Assembly (NCBI RefSeq): GCF_041624475.1
Contig: NZ_JBFJUX010000009.1
Span: forward strand, 62,001-126,000
DNA from: Litorivivens sp041624475
GTDB taxonomy: Bacteria > Pseudomonadota > Gammaproteobacteria > Pseudomonadales > Spongiibacteraceae
Direction: 5' to 3'
Length of the DNA stretch: 64,000 nt
The notes below the pieces were generated by a model that saw only the letters and a program-made list of their open reading frames with translations, did no database searches and was not told the origin of the DNA. The translations under genes were made by a program, and so were the position numbers. This document shows positions 1 to 9,230 of the stretch, piece after piece; positions within the stretch are counted from its first letter, which is position 1; the number at the start of each line of letters is the position of its first letter.

Positions 1-112
1 CCAGCGCCCATACCAGCAGCAAGACAAACACGCCGACCAGACCGGTCATCAGGTCGCCGAATACGGCCCAGATGGGGGGCTCCTGCTCGAGACTGTTGTC
101 GAGATCCGCCAT
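1..112 (-). CDS. MotB-like (OmpA-family) stator protein, N-terminal fragment
   Basis: Only the first ~37 residues lie in the window; the gene continues past base 1. The ATG (112-110) overlaps the TAA of the upstream gene as TAATG, so translation is coupled. After a short acidic N-terminus comes one membrane helix, FGDLMTGLVGVFVLLL, in which D20 sits in a D-L-M-T context like the proton-binding Asp of MotB (D-F-M-T). This is the expected partner of a MotA/TolQ-like channel subunit, probably with a periplasmic OmpA-type peptidoglycan-binding domain outside the window (not seen). Known family context: OmpA-family genes beside DUF802/DUF3348. Function in this organism is unknown. Confidence 0.8.
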   Translation of the reverse strand, partial: MADLDNSLEQEPPIWAVFGDLMTGLVGVFVLLLVWAL

Positions 113-2202
113 TAAGCGTCACCGTTGTTTGCGGTAGTTTCAGACTGCAGCCTGGCTAGCAGTTCCTGATGGGTCAGCAGGTTGTGGTCGATGATTTCAC
201 GGGCCTGATTCAGGTAGTACTCCATTTGCTCGTCGCTGCGCTGTCCGGTAGAGGCCAATACCTCTTCCATTTTTTCCAGTCGCGACATGAGATTGCCGTT
301 TGCTTCGCCAAACTGCTGAACCGCAGCCGTGAAGACCTCGCCGAGGGCGGTGAGTTCTGCTGTGCTGGCCGAGAAGTGCGCAATCTGCTCGCTGAGAGCC
401 TCGCTTTCACTGGCAACTTTCTGTTCGAAGGCTTCGGCGACGCTGCCGAGTTTTTCGTTCGAGCCTTCCAACATGGATTGCACCGCTTCGCGCTGCAAGC
501 GGGCGTTTTCTTCGAGGCTGGCGGAAAGGCTCTCCAGCTTGCTGAGAGTATCGCGGCGCTCTTCGAGCAGACTGTTGTCGCGCTCGATATTTTTACTGAT
601 TTCGCCGCGCAATTGGGCAATCACTTCGGCCGCCGCACGGGGCGCCTCCGAGGCGGTTTCGATCAGCTGGGACATGGGCGTTTCCAGTGCGGCGCCCAAC
701 TTGGCCAGTTGTTGTGCGCTGCTTTCCTGCAGGGCTGCCAATTGAGCGGCGGCGGCTTCTCCGCGCTGCTTTTCTTCGTCGCGCAGTTTCTGCAGTTGTT
801 CGCTGGCACTGTTGATCAGGGCCTGCAGGTGCTGCGAGGCCTGTTGCTGCCACTGGTCGTCGCGTTCCTGTTGCGCCTGGAGCAGCGCGCTGCTTTGCTC
901 CAGCAGCTGATTGATCTTTTCCTGATAGGCGTTGCTGTTGTCGCGAGCTTTGTCTGCCAGCTCAGTGCTGGCCTGCGCCAGCCGGTGCGCGCTGCTTTCA
1001 ATCTGGGTTTGCCAGTGCTGCAAACGATCCTGCTCGGCCTGCTGGCTCTTTTCGAGCCAGTCGCTGTTGGTGTTTTGCAGGCCTTTGAACAGCGCTTCGC
1101 TGCTTTGGGTGAACTGAGCCTGTGCCTGTTGAATCTGCTGGTTGATCTGCTCGATCAGCTCATTGCTGCCCTGCTGGTGTTGCTGCAGGATTTGCTGCCA
1201 GTGTTCCTGCTGCGCCCCGGTAGATTTCTCAAGCTCACCGCTGATGGCAGAAAGCTGCTGGGCGACGGCGTTCGCGACCTGTTCCTGTGTTGCTTTGCTT
1301 TCCCGGCCAAGCGTTTGAATGAAATCCTGCAGAATAGGCTGGGCACTTTCCGCGGCGAGTTTGCCGGTGTCGCGAAAGCCGGCACTCAGGGCATCGCTGA
1401 CATTCTGATTCAGCTCGCGCTGCTGCGCCGACAGGCTGTCCTGCAGCGCTTTGTGGCTGTCGGAGAGCTTATCCGCCAGTTGTTGAAAGCGGGCATCGAA
1501 TTGCTCGGCCAGCTGGCCTAGCTGGGCGGCGGCTGCAGGCAGGGCGGTGGCCTGGGCCTGCAGTACTTCGTAGGTTTGGCGGCGCTGATAGCTCAGTGAA
1601 TGGCTTTTGAAAGCATCGGCCATTTCTGAGTCAAGTTGGCGCGAGGCCAGCAGTCGCTCGCGGCGGCTGAGGGTGGAGATCAACCCAAGCATGGCCGAGG
1701 CAGTAACACCGGCGACGGAGGTGGCAAAGGCCAGGCTCAGGCCCTCGATGGGGGCAGCCAGCCCTTCGCGCACGGCTTCCAGCTCGCTGCTGCCCTGCAA
1801 GGCGCCCACAGCACCCTGAAGGGTTTCCACCATGCCGAGAAAGGTTCCCAGCAGACCAAGCATGACCAGCAAGCCGACCAGATAGGGGGTCAGCAGCGGT
1901 GCGGGCAAGCCTGTGGCTTCGCCGTAAATCCGCTGGCGCACTGAAAAGCGCAGCGAGGGCGGCAGGGGGCGCAGCCATTCGCTGAGGTCAGTCACCGGGT
2001 GTTCGGCGCTATTGAGGGCGTGCTGCAGCTTGCCGGTTTCGCTCTGGTAGCGCAGCAGCTCGACAAAGCCGGTGGTATAGGCGGCGGCGATCAATACGCT
2101 GACCAGCAGGGCCAGCATACTGCTGGTAACAAAGCTGGAGCCCATCCACAGCACCACGACGGCGCCGAGGGAAAAGAGAATAATGGAAACGGTTCGTGTC
2201 AT
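112..2202 (-). CDS. DUF802-type MotA/TolQ-like membrane protein with long coiled-coil tail
   Basis: A 696-aa protein with four predicted membrane helices (about 5-20, 28-45, 105-125, 153-177), the last two in a MotA/TolQ/ExbB-like arrangement, followed by roughly 500 residues of Gln/Ala/Glu-rich sequence predicted to be coiled coil (about 200-690). It overlaps its upstream DUF3348 gene by ATGA and the downstream MotB-like gene by TAATG, so the three form one operon. The architecture, four helices plus a long cytoplasmic tail beside a MotB-like partner, resembles ZorA of Zorya defence systems, although no ZorC/D/E gene is visible on this side. Likely an inner-membrane ion-driven motor or force transducer; its effector is unknown. 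Confidence 0.85.
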   Translation of the reverse strand: MTRTVSIILFSLGAVVVLWMGSSFVTSSMLALLVSVLIAAAYTTGFVELLRYQSETGKLQHALNSAEHPVTDLSEWLRPLPPSLRFSVRQRIYGEATGLPAPLLTPYLVGLLVMLGLLGTFLGMVETLQGAVGALQGSSELEAVREGLAAPIEGLSLAFATSVAGVTASAMLGLISTLSRRERLLASRQLDSEMADAFKSHSLSYQRRQTYEVLQAQATALPAAAAQLGQLAEQFDARFQQLADKLSDSHKALQDSLSAQQRELNQNVSDALSAGFRDTGKLAAESAQPILQDFIQTLGRESKATQEQVANAVAQQLSAISGELEKSTGAQQEHWQQILQQHQQGSNELIEQINQQIQQAQAQFTQSSEALFKGLQNTNSDWLEKSQQAEQDRLQHWQTQIESSAHRLAQASTELADKARDNSNAYQEKINQLLEQSSALLQAQQERDDQWQQQASQHLQALINSASEQLQKLRDEEKQRGEAAAAQLAALQESSAQQLAKLGAALETPMSQLIETASEAPRAAAEVIAQLRGEISKNIERDNSLLEERRDTLSKLESLSASLEENARLQREAVQSMLEGSNEKLGSVAEAFEQKVASESEALSEQIAHFSASTAELTALGEVFTAAVQQFGEANGNLMSRLEKMEEVLASTGQRSDEQMEYYLNQAREIIDHNLLTHQELLARLQSETTANNGDA

Positions 2203-2954
2203 GACTTGTCCTGTGTTTCCAGGGCATCCAGCAGGGCGCGGGCGGGCAGCAGGCGAAGGTCAAGTTCCGCCAGCAGCATTTGCTGCATGTCCTGTTGAAA
2301 ACCGTGAATCCAGCCACCTTCGGTCGTCCAGGCGGCGGGGTCGGTAAGTTGCTCGGCATCGGCCGAATCTAGAAAAGCTTGTCTGTGGGTTGAGAAATGC
2401 TCACCCAGCAGGCGAGTCACGCCGCCCAGCACATGGCGACCGTATTCGCCAAAGGTGTCGTCGACAATCCGATCCAGAGCCGCGAGCCGGGAGCGCGGTG
2501 GCCCGTCCAGGGCCAGCGAACCGCGCAGGGACTTGCGCAGTTTGCTGACTCGGTGATCCATCTCGCTCTGGTGAAGCGAATAAAAGCGCAGGTAGGGTTT
2601 TACGCCTTCCGCCGGGTCATCCAGCGTTGCTCGGTTGGTCGCGGGCACCATAAAAGGCACGTTGGTTTCGCCGGGCTCAAAGCTGCGCAGGATAAAGCGG
2701 ATCATACCACCACGGGCGTTGAGAAACTGTCGCTGCGGGCGTTCCAGCGACACATTGTCGCCGAGTTTTACCTTGTCCAGAGACATCAGTGCTCTGGCCA
2801 GCGAGATCGAGTCTGACAGATTGATCTGATCGCCGAGACGTTCGGCTAAGTTGTAGTTTGGCGTTGGACCGCCTTCCAGCAGCTTCAGGCTGGTCAGCGT
2901 ATGCAGGAGTGCGGGCTGGCTTTTGCTGTCGGGGGCGGCTGAGGCCTGGCTCAT
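2199..2954 (-). CDS. DUF3348 family protein
   Basis: A 251-aa soluble, mostly alpha-helical protein without signal peptide or membrane helix, recognised as DUF3348 by its opening (LHTLTSLKLLEGG) and by its place directly before a DUF802 protein. Its stop overlaps the next start (ATGA, 2199-2202). It is the first gene of the stator-like operon and contains an RFILRSFEPGE segment and many charged helices. No catalytic motif is evident. An adaptor or regulator of the membrane complex is an inference from context only. Confidence 0.75.
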   Translation of the reverse strand: MSQASAAPDSKSQPALLHTLTSLKLLEGGPTPNYNLAERLGDQINLSDSISLARALMSLDKVKLGDNVSLERPQRQFLNARGGMIRFILRSFEPGETNVPFMVPATNRATLDDPAEGVKPYLRFYSLHQSEMDHRVSKLRKSLRGSLALDGPPRSRLAALDRIVDDTFGEYGRHVLGGVTRLLGEHFSTHRQAFLDSADAEQLTDPAAWTTEGGWIHGFQQDMQQMLLAELDLRLLPARALLDALETQDKS

Positions 2955-3152
2955 AAAAGTCCGGATCTTCGGGAAACTGGTGGGCGAAAGTGCCTGAACG
3001 GCGGCCCGGTTCGCTTTTTTTGGTGGGTCATTATCGCCATTTTGACGGTGGCATCAAGTTGGCGGCAGCCCGCGCTCTACAGGGATTTGCGGTGCTGACT
3101 CGTGCTTGAAATTTTGTTTTGCGAAAACAGGAGCTTAGCTGCCCTTAGCCCG

Positions 3153-5486
3153 CTACCAGTTGGCTTCAACCACCAGCCCGACCGTGCGCGGCGGCTGCGG
3201 CGCAATCAGCGAATAGTTGCCGGGGTCGGGTTGGGAGAAATGGTGGGTAAAGATATCGTCGTGATTTTCCAGATTCTCGACGAAAACTCCGACCTGGTAG
3301 GTGTCAGCCGGGCTGTTCCAGTTCAGGCGGATATCGGTTTTGTGGTGCGCATCGACCGTATCGATGGGATTGTCGTAGGGGCGGCGCTGATAGTCGTCTG
3401 ACCAGCTGAACTTGAGCAGCCCGGTCAGTCGGCCCCAGGCGTCCAGTGGGTAGGTGTAGCGCAGCAGGGCGCCGAAGGTAAATTCGGGGGCATCGCTCAT
3501 GCGGGCGCCTTCGAAATTGTGGGGTTGGTCTGCGTCGCAGCCGGGCTGGGTGGCCTGGTTTTCCAGCTCATCGTCGCGGCCGCAGAATTCCTCAAATTTT
3601 GCATCCAGCCAGCCGAAGGAGAAATGTGCGAGAAAGTTGGGCAGTGGCGCCCATTGCAGCTCGGCTTCAAGCCCGCGAATGGAGGCGGCGCCAGCGTTGT
3701 TTAATTCAATGCCAGTGACCACGATTTTCGAGACCTGCAGGTCTTCGTAGGAGTAATCAAAGGCCGACAGGTTAAGTGTCAATGAGCGGTTGTCGAATAG
3801 GGCGGTTTTCCAACCGATCTCGATCATATTGAGAAATTCCGGGTCGACCTGATTCAGTGCCCCGCTGGTCAGTATCTGGGCCGTGCCGGGCTTGTAGCCG
3901 GTAGCATATTTGCCGTAGACCATGCCCTCTTCGCTGTAGAACCATTTGCCGCCAATCTCGCCGGTGCGAGCGGTGGATTCACCTGGCGCGTCAAAGGACT
4001 GGTCGGACACCACAAAGGGTGGGTTGGGTTGGCCGGTCTGGGCGTCTTGGGCTGAGGCGGTGTCGCGCTCGACCAACAGGCGGTATTCATCGCGGTTGTA
4101 ACGGATTCCGGCGAACAATTCGATTTCCGGCAGGGTGGATACCCTATCCCGCAGATTGGCGCGGACATTGAAAAACGCCGCTTCGTTTTTCGTGTTCTGG
4201 TTCAGGTCTTTGGTAACGACATAGGCGTCGAAGATGCGATCTGCCAGACCGCCGGGCAAATTGATGGGCGAAAAAAACAGCTGTCCCAGATTCTGTTGGG
4301 TGCGGGCGACGACGAAACGATCCTGATGGTCGTCATCCCGGTACCAGAACAATCCGAATATCCAGTCAATGCCACTGCCGTTCTGCGAGGTAAAGCGCAG
4401 TTCTGCGTTGCGGCCTACGCCGCTGAAATAATTGTCAGTTTCAACGATTTGAACTTCAGTGCCGTCAAGGTCGTTGTAGCGGTGTTCGCGCCTCCGCTCG
4501 ACGCCTCCAATAAAGTCGATATCAATACTGCCCAGTAGCCACAGGTCTTCAAGGCTCCAGGTAAGGTCGGTTACGATGCGGCTGCTTTTGTCGTCGGCCG
4601 GGCCGAAATCCTGATACTGCTGGGAACGCACTTTGAGCAAATCGAGCGGCATGGGTTTGACGCCAAAACTTTCGTAGCGCTCGCTCTGACGGGTGGAAAT
4701 GGAAGGGCTGGCGACCATATGCGCGTTGGTGGTTTTGTTGTACTTGATGGCGTGCAGGGCAAGGCGCAGGTTTTCGCTGACATATCCCTCAATGATGCCG
4801 CGGTACAAATATTGAGAAAAACTTTCAGGCTCTTCGTCGCCAGAGGCCAGTTCGTTATCGAGGTAGCCGGTGCGTTCTTCATAAAGGGCGGCAAAGCGAG
4901 TATTAATGCCTTCAGCAACTGGCGCGTTGATAAAACTGCGCACCCGACGGTTGTCGTAGGGCGCTATCTGTAAGTCGCCACCCATTTCCCAGTGGTCAAC
5001 CGGTCGCTGCCATTTCACATCAACCGCGCCGGCGGTAGCGTTTCTGCCATAGACCGTACCGGAGGGGCCGCGAATGACTTCAATGGTCTGAACGTCGTAA
5101 AAGGGTTCGGTCGAGTCTACGAAGAAACCGTTGATGTGGTAGGCCACCGGTGAGGTGCCACCGAAGGCTTTGCCTATGCCGCGAATGCTGATGTCGTTGC
5201 CTTCGCGATCGTTGCGCGCTACCAGGCCGGGGGTGATATCGGCCAGCTGGGTAAAGCCATCGATGTTGTTTGATTTGATCAGCTCGTTGGAAAAGGCGGA
5301 AACGGCAGCCGAAACTTCCTGAATGGATTCGGTGCGTTTGCTGGCGGTAACAAAGACCTCTTCAATCATGGCGGCGGGTTTCCCCTCGCCAGGCTGTTCC
5401 TGTGCTTGTTCCTGGGCTTGGGCCAGGGTCGTAAGTGAAAAGGCTGTCAGCAGGCTGGCAGCAACGCGGCAGTGTGATGTTGTCAT
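3153..5486 (-). CDS. TonB-dependent outer-membrane receptor
   Basis: A 777-aa receptor beginning MTTSHCRVAASLL, a signal peptide ending near LAQA. An upstream TTG (5549) would add 21 polar residues before the signal, so the ATG at 5486 is preferred. A TonB-box-like EEVFVTASKR is followed by the plug domain (about 40-160, with RGIGKAFGG and EVIRGPSGTVYGRNATAGAV) and a 22-strand-type barrel ending in ...VEANW. It imports an unknown ligand with TonB energy. It lies 63 bp downstream of the exported DUF3089 hydrolase gene on the same strand, suggesting co-expression and a shared substrate. The family of IEEV-VTA receptors is broad, so the ligand cannot be named. Confidence 0.93.
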   Translation of the reverse strand: MTTSHCRVAASLLTAFSLTTLAQAQEQAQEQPGEGKPAAMIEEVFVTASKRTESIQEVSAAVSAFSNELIKSNNIDGFTQLADITPGLVARNDREGNDISIRGIGKAFGGTSPVAYHINGFFVDSTEPFYDVQTIEVIRGPSGTVYGRNATAGAVDVKWQRPVDHWEMGGDLQIAPYDNRRVRSFINAPVAEGINTRFAALYEERTGYLDNELASGDEEPESFSQYLYRGIIEGYVSENLRLALHAIKYNKTTNAHMVASPSISTRQSERYESFGVKPMPLDLLKVRSQQYQDFGPADDKSSRIVTDLTWSLEDLWLLGSIDIDFIGGVERRREHRYNDLDGTEVQIVETDNYFSGVGRNAELRFTSQNGSGIDWIFGLFWYRDDDHQDRFVVARTQQNLGQLFFSPINLPGGLADRIFDAYVVTKDLNQNTKNEAAFFNVRANLRDRVSTLPEIELFAGIRYNRDEYRLLVERDTASAQDAQTGQPNPPFVVSDQSFDAPGESTARTGEIGGKWFYSEEGMVYGKYATGYKPGTAQILTSGALNQVDPEFLNMIEIGWKTALFDNRSLTLNLSAFDYSYEDLQVSKIVVTGIELNNAGAASIRGLEAELQWAPLPNFLAHFSFGWLDAKFEEFCGRDDELENQATQPGCDADQPHNFEGARMSDAPEFTFGALLRYTYPLDAWGRLTGLLKFSWSDDYQRRPYDNPIDTVDAHHKTDIRLNWNSPADTYQVGVFVENLENHDDIFTHHFSQPDPGNYSLIAPQPPRTVGLVVEANW

Positions 5487-5549
5487 CCGGGAGTGCTCGA
5501 TTTTATAGTTATTTGCGGAATAGTATGTTTCGCAGTGCTGCCAAGTCAA

Positions 5550-6629
5550 TCAAGGAGGGACGCTGTCTGACAGGTAGGCTTTGCTGCGCTCTTCAAGGTT
5601 GGCGCGTAGATTCATCCAGAATAAATTGTAGTCGTAGGCGTGGTAGCCCTTGCCCGGAAACAGCGCGAGACCGTAGCCGCGGGCCTCGGGTTCATCAATC
5701 CAGAGAATACCGTCTTCGCAGTGAGCCCCGGTCTGCCCAGAATGGGGGGCATCAAGAAAATAGGGCCCGGTAAGTGGCAGTGAGCCGAGGTTGTATTCCT
5801 TGCCTATGCGCTCCCCGTCGCGGCGCCAGGACAGTGGGTTCACACAGACCGGCTCGCCCTTGTTCTGCCAGTGGCTGCCATCACCACCTTTCGCCACCGC
5901 ATTCCAGCTTATATAACAGCCGGTTGCGGTGGGCGAGTCGCATACCGGCAGCAGGTGCTGCAGCGAGGCTTCTACCACCGTATTGCCAATCAGGTAACCC
6001 GCCACCAGGCGACGCGCATCGAGAGGTCTCTGGGTAAACAGGTATTGCAGCAATGGTACGGCGTGGGTCGTGCCCTGACTGTGGCTGCCAATCAAAAAGG
6101 GGCGGCCGCGATTGTAGTGAGCCAGGAAATAATCAAAGGCGCGGCGCACGTCGCTGAATGCCAATTGCCGCGCTTTTTCAAGATCGGCCTGAGACGTCGG
6201 CTTCATCTGTGCGCCTTGTGACATTTGCCGGTAGCGCGGGGCATAGACTTTGCCAATGCCGTTATAGACCGCAGCTTGCTGCGGCAACATGCCAAAGTCG
6301 GTAATCAATCGGGCATGCCAACTTGAGGTGCTGCTGTTCCAGTTGCCTCCCAGCAAGTAGCTGGTGGGGTGGATATAGAAAATATCGATCGGTGCCGTGG
6401 CCTGACGGTCTTTGAGCCCTGCGCCCTTGGGGACCAGGTCAGCGTTATCTTTTCGCTCCGGCAGTGCCGCCCAGTTTTGTGGATCGCGATAATCCGGCGT
6501 CGGTGGGCTTTGGGCTATGTCGAATGGACTGGAGGGGTAGAGTAAGCCATCAAACACATTCAGCGCGCTGGCGGGAGCGGCGTTACTCAGTAACAGTAGG
6601 CCGATAACAACAATAGGGATAACGCGCAT
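5550..6629 (-). CDS. Exported DUF3089 alpha/beta-hydrolase
   Basis: A 359-aa protein with a clear signal peptide (residues 1-22, ending ASA) and the DUF3089 fold. IDIFYIHPTSYL comes early, the nucleophile elbow is GSHSQG (Ser in G-x-S-x-G), and a His near the C-terminus lies in GKGYHAYDYNLFW. Predicted to hydrolyse an ester or related bond in the periplasm or at the cell surface; the substrate is unknown. It is transcribed just ahead of the TonB receptor at 3153-5486, so the pair may process and take up one compound. Some DUF3089 members are annotated as lysophospholipase-like. Confidence 0.85.
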   Translation of the reverse strand: MRVIPIVVIGLLLLSNAAPASALNVFDGLLYPSSPFDIAQSPPTPDYRDPQNWAALPERKDNADLVPKGAGLKDRQATAPIDIFYIHPTSYLLGGNWNSSTSSWHARLITDFGMLPQQAAVYNGIGKVYAPRYRQMSQGAQMKPTSQADLEKARQLAFSDVRRAFDYFLAHYNRGRPFLIGSHSQGTTHAVPLLQYLFTQRPLDARRLVAGYLIGNTVVEASLQHLLPVCDSPTATGCYISWNAVAKGGDGSHWQNKGEPVCVNPLSWRRDGERIGKEYNLGSLPLTGPYFLDAPHSGQTGAHCEDGILWIDEPEARGYGLALFPGKGYHAYDYNLFWMNLRANLEERSKAYLSDSVPP

Positions 6630-6859
6630 AAGGAGCCTGCTTTGGTTTTTTAATAGACACTACCACATTTTTTCAGTGGTGCATTCTATTCACGTAACCC
6701 GGTGCCGGCCTGTGTTGCGGGTTCCGTTCCGTTAGCCCTCTGTTGTGCGCTCTGACCTGTTTTTCCGGCTTTTTATGGTTTTGTCTGAGCGCTGAATAGG
6801 GTAGCCTGAGTTTCGCAGCTGTAAGTAATAACGATAACAATATAGAGGCGGGGCTATTT

Positions 6860-9229
6860 GTGGCTAAAAACTTCTGGTGCGTAAAGCGCTGTTTGGTTTT
6901 TCCGGTAATTGCGGCCAGCATTGTGATTTCCGGACACGGTTGGGCGGCAGAAACGCGGGTTATTGAAGAGGTTCTGGTTACCGCCAACAAGCGACTCGAA
7001 AGTTCGCAAGATGTACCGCTGTCGATATCGGTGGTGAATGGCGATTTTGTGCGCGAGTCGGGTATCACCGATGTGGGTGAAATCACCCGCTATATTCCTA
7101 ACGTTAATTTTGATGCTTCGCTGGCGCTCTACACGACGGTTACCATTCGCGGATTTGGCACGCCCCCGCTTGGGGTTGGTTTTGAGCCCTCTATTGGTCT
7201 GGTGATTGACGATGTGCCGTTTGGGCGCTCCACCTTTACTCAGGATGCAGTGTTTGATCTGGAGCGGCTGGAAGTGCTGCGCGGTTCGCAAGGCACCCTG
7301 TTCGGAAAGAATACACTGGGTGGGGTCTTTAACTTTCACACGGCTTCGCCCACGGATTCTCCCGAGGGTTACATCAGTTACAACAGGGTCGAAGATGTCA
7401 CCACCGAGAGCGTGGAGCTCGCGGTTTCGGGGCCCTTGATCGGCGACAATCTGCTGGGCCGCATCGCCTACCGCTACAGCGACGGCGACACGCTGGAATA
7501 CAACAGCACCCGTGACGAACAGCAGACCCAGCGCGATGAAGGGCTGCGGGTAAAACTGTTGTGGGATATCAGCGATACGCTGACGGGCAAGGTTAATCTG
7601 CTGCGTGCCGAGTCTATCACCAAGGGTTATACCCAATCGCTCTTCATTGCCAGTGAGCGTAGTTTGCGGGTCTTTCGCGAATACGATCCGGAGACAGAAG
7701 CCGATCCCTATGATCAGAATACCTCCACCGACGGTTTAACCCTGTCTGACCGGGAAACGGCGGCAGCCTCGCTGCAATTGCTGTGGCAGACACCAACCTT
7801 TTTGGGTTTGCAAAACACGCAACTGACATCGATTCTGGCCTGGTCTCAGGTCAAAACCCCCTACGCTCTGGACGTGGATTACTCGCCGGTGAATCTGGTG
7901 GTGTTTAACGGGCCACCGCGGGGCAATCCCTATTCTTCGCGCTCGGTCGAATTTCGCTTTGATGCCACAGCGCCGTCCTTTTTCGGTTTTGGCGATGAGG
8001 TGGATTTTGTGGTGGGCCTGTTTGGTCAGCGCTCAAAAGTGAATGTTTTCCAGGATATTGATGTTGACCTCAATGGTCTGTTTGCCTTTGCCCGCGCTGG
8101 TGCCATTGTTCAAAATCAACAGCTTCCTTTCGATCCGTTCCTGCTTGGCCTGCCGGTGGATTCCAGTGGTTTGATTATCGCCGGCGAGCGCGAGCGATTT
8201 ATTTCCGGAACCTCGGCAGAAACGGTGTCCTATGCCGTTTTTTCCCAGCTGAACTGGGCGGCCACCGAGCGGCTGAGTGTGACTCTAGGTTTGCGTTATG
8301 GCGAGGACGAGTCAACCGGACGATCATTTTCTGCGGTCGCCGAAGGCAACAGTTTTTCGGCGGGCTCTCTGCAGCAGGAAAGCTTTAACGCGCCGGATCT
8401 CGAACGCAGCGAATCCAATGTGTCGCCCAAGCTGGCGCTGAACTACGAAGTGCTGCCCGACATCAATGTTTATGCGACAGCGGTGAAAGGCTTTAAGGCG
8501 GGCGGTTTTGATTTCGCGCCGCTAAACCCGAACTCACTTGAGTACGGTGCAGAGTCTGCGGTGACCTACGAAGTTGGTTTGAAATCGCGCCTGCTGGGCG
8601 GCTCGCTGGTGTTGAACATGGCCGCCTTTGATTCGGAAGTGGAAGATCTGCAGATACGTACCTTTAATGGCGTTACGCTGGTAACGGACAATGCGCCGGA
8701 ATCGGAGAGCCGTGGCGCGGAGCTGGATTTCTTCTGGCTGCCGCCGCTGCAGGGTTTGAGTATCGCTGGCAGCGTCGGTTATCTGGATGCGATTTATAAA
8801 GAATTTCCCGATGGCCCCCCGATTTTTACCTCGGGTCAGGATGAGGGTCAGGACCTTGCCGGTAAGCCGCTGCCATACGCCTCGGAATGGAATGCAACCT
8901 TGTCGCCGCGCTATGAGTTCGCGTTTTTCGGTATTGATAGTCTTCGCGCCAGCGTCCGCCTCAATGTGAGTTACAACAACGGCCGGTTTCTGGATTCGGA
9001 CATCGACCCAAACACATATCAGGAAGGTACAACGCGCATCGATGCAGGCTTCGGTCTGCGCTCGGAAACTGGCGGCTGGTCAATAAATTTTAACGCCAAA
9101 AATCTGACCCGAGAAAAGGATTCACTGCTGATTCTCGACCAGCCATTGCTGCCTGGCAATTACACCATGACGCCCTACCCGGACCAGACCATCTATCAGC
9201 TTGGCCTGCGCTGGGATATGGGAAGGTGA
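6860..9229 (+). CDS. TonB-dependent outer-membrane receptor (second copy type)
   Basis: A 789-aa receptor starting at GTG 6860, with a purine-rich GAGGCGGGG 8-16 bases upstream. The signal peptide is about residues 1-29 (ending GWA), followed by a TonB-box-like IEEVLVTANKR, the plug domain (RGFGTPPLG, EVLRGSQGTLFGKNTLGG) and a barrel. It is divergent from the DUF3089/receptor pair, with a 230-bp shared intergenic region (6630-6859). It is not a recent duplicate of the first receptor, since similarity is confined to family motifs. The ligand is unknown; such receptors are numerous in marine gammaproteobacteria that use lipids, terpenes or siderophores. Confidence 0.93.
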   Translation: MAKNFWCVKRCLVFPVIAASIVISGHGWAAETRVIEEVLVTANKRLESSQDVPLSISVVNGDFVRESGITDVGEITRYIPNVNFDASLALYTTVTIRGFGTPPLGVGFEPSIGLVIDDVPFGRSTFTQDAVFDLERLEVLRGSQGTLFGKNTLGGVFNFHTASPTDSPEGYISYNRVEDVTTESVELAVSGPLIGDNLLGRIAYRYSDGDTLEYNSTRDEQQTQRDEGLRVKLLWDISDTLTGKVNLLRAESITKGYTQSLFIASERSLRVFREYDPETEADPYDQNTSTDGLTLSDRETAAASLQLLWQTPTFLGLQNTQLTSILAWSQVKTPYALDVDYSPVNLVVFNGPPRGNPYSSRSVEFRFDATAPSFFGFGDEVDFVVGLFGQRSKVNVFQDIDVDLNGLFAFARAGAIVQNQQLPFDPFLLGLPVDSSGLIIAGERERFISGTSAETVSYAVFSQLNWAATERLSVTLGLRYGEDESTGRSFSAVAEGNSFSAGSLQQESFNAPDLERSESNVSPKLALNYEVLPDINVYATAVKGFKAGGFDFAPLNPNSLEYGAESAVTYEVGLKSRLLGGSLVLNMAAFDSEVEDLQIRTFNGVTLVTDNAPESESRGAELDFFWLPPLQGLSIAGSVGYLDAIYKEFPDGPPIFTSGQDEGQDLAGKPLPYASEWNATLSPRYEFAFFGIDSLRASVRLNVSYNNGRFLDSDIDPNTYQEGTTRIDAGFGLRSETGGWSINFNAKNLTREKDSLLILDQPLLPGNYTMTPYPDQTIYQLGLRWDMGR

Positions 9230-9230
9230 G

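Noticed and set aside
169..1521. 450-codon plus-strand ORF opposite the coiled-coil protein
   Set aside because: It is Gln/Leu-rich because it is antisense to Gln/Ala-rich coiled-coil DNA; no family match, and the minus-strand gene has start, coupling and domains.
6780..6860. Fur-box-like AT-rich sequence before the second TonB receptor
   Set aside because: ATAACGATAACAATAT is suggestive but does not make the 19-bp Fur inverted repeat well enough to claim.
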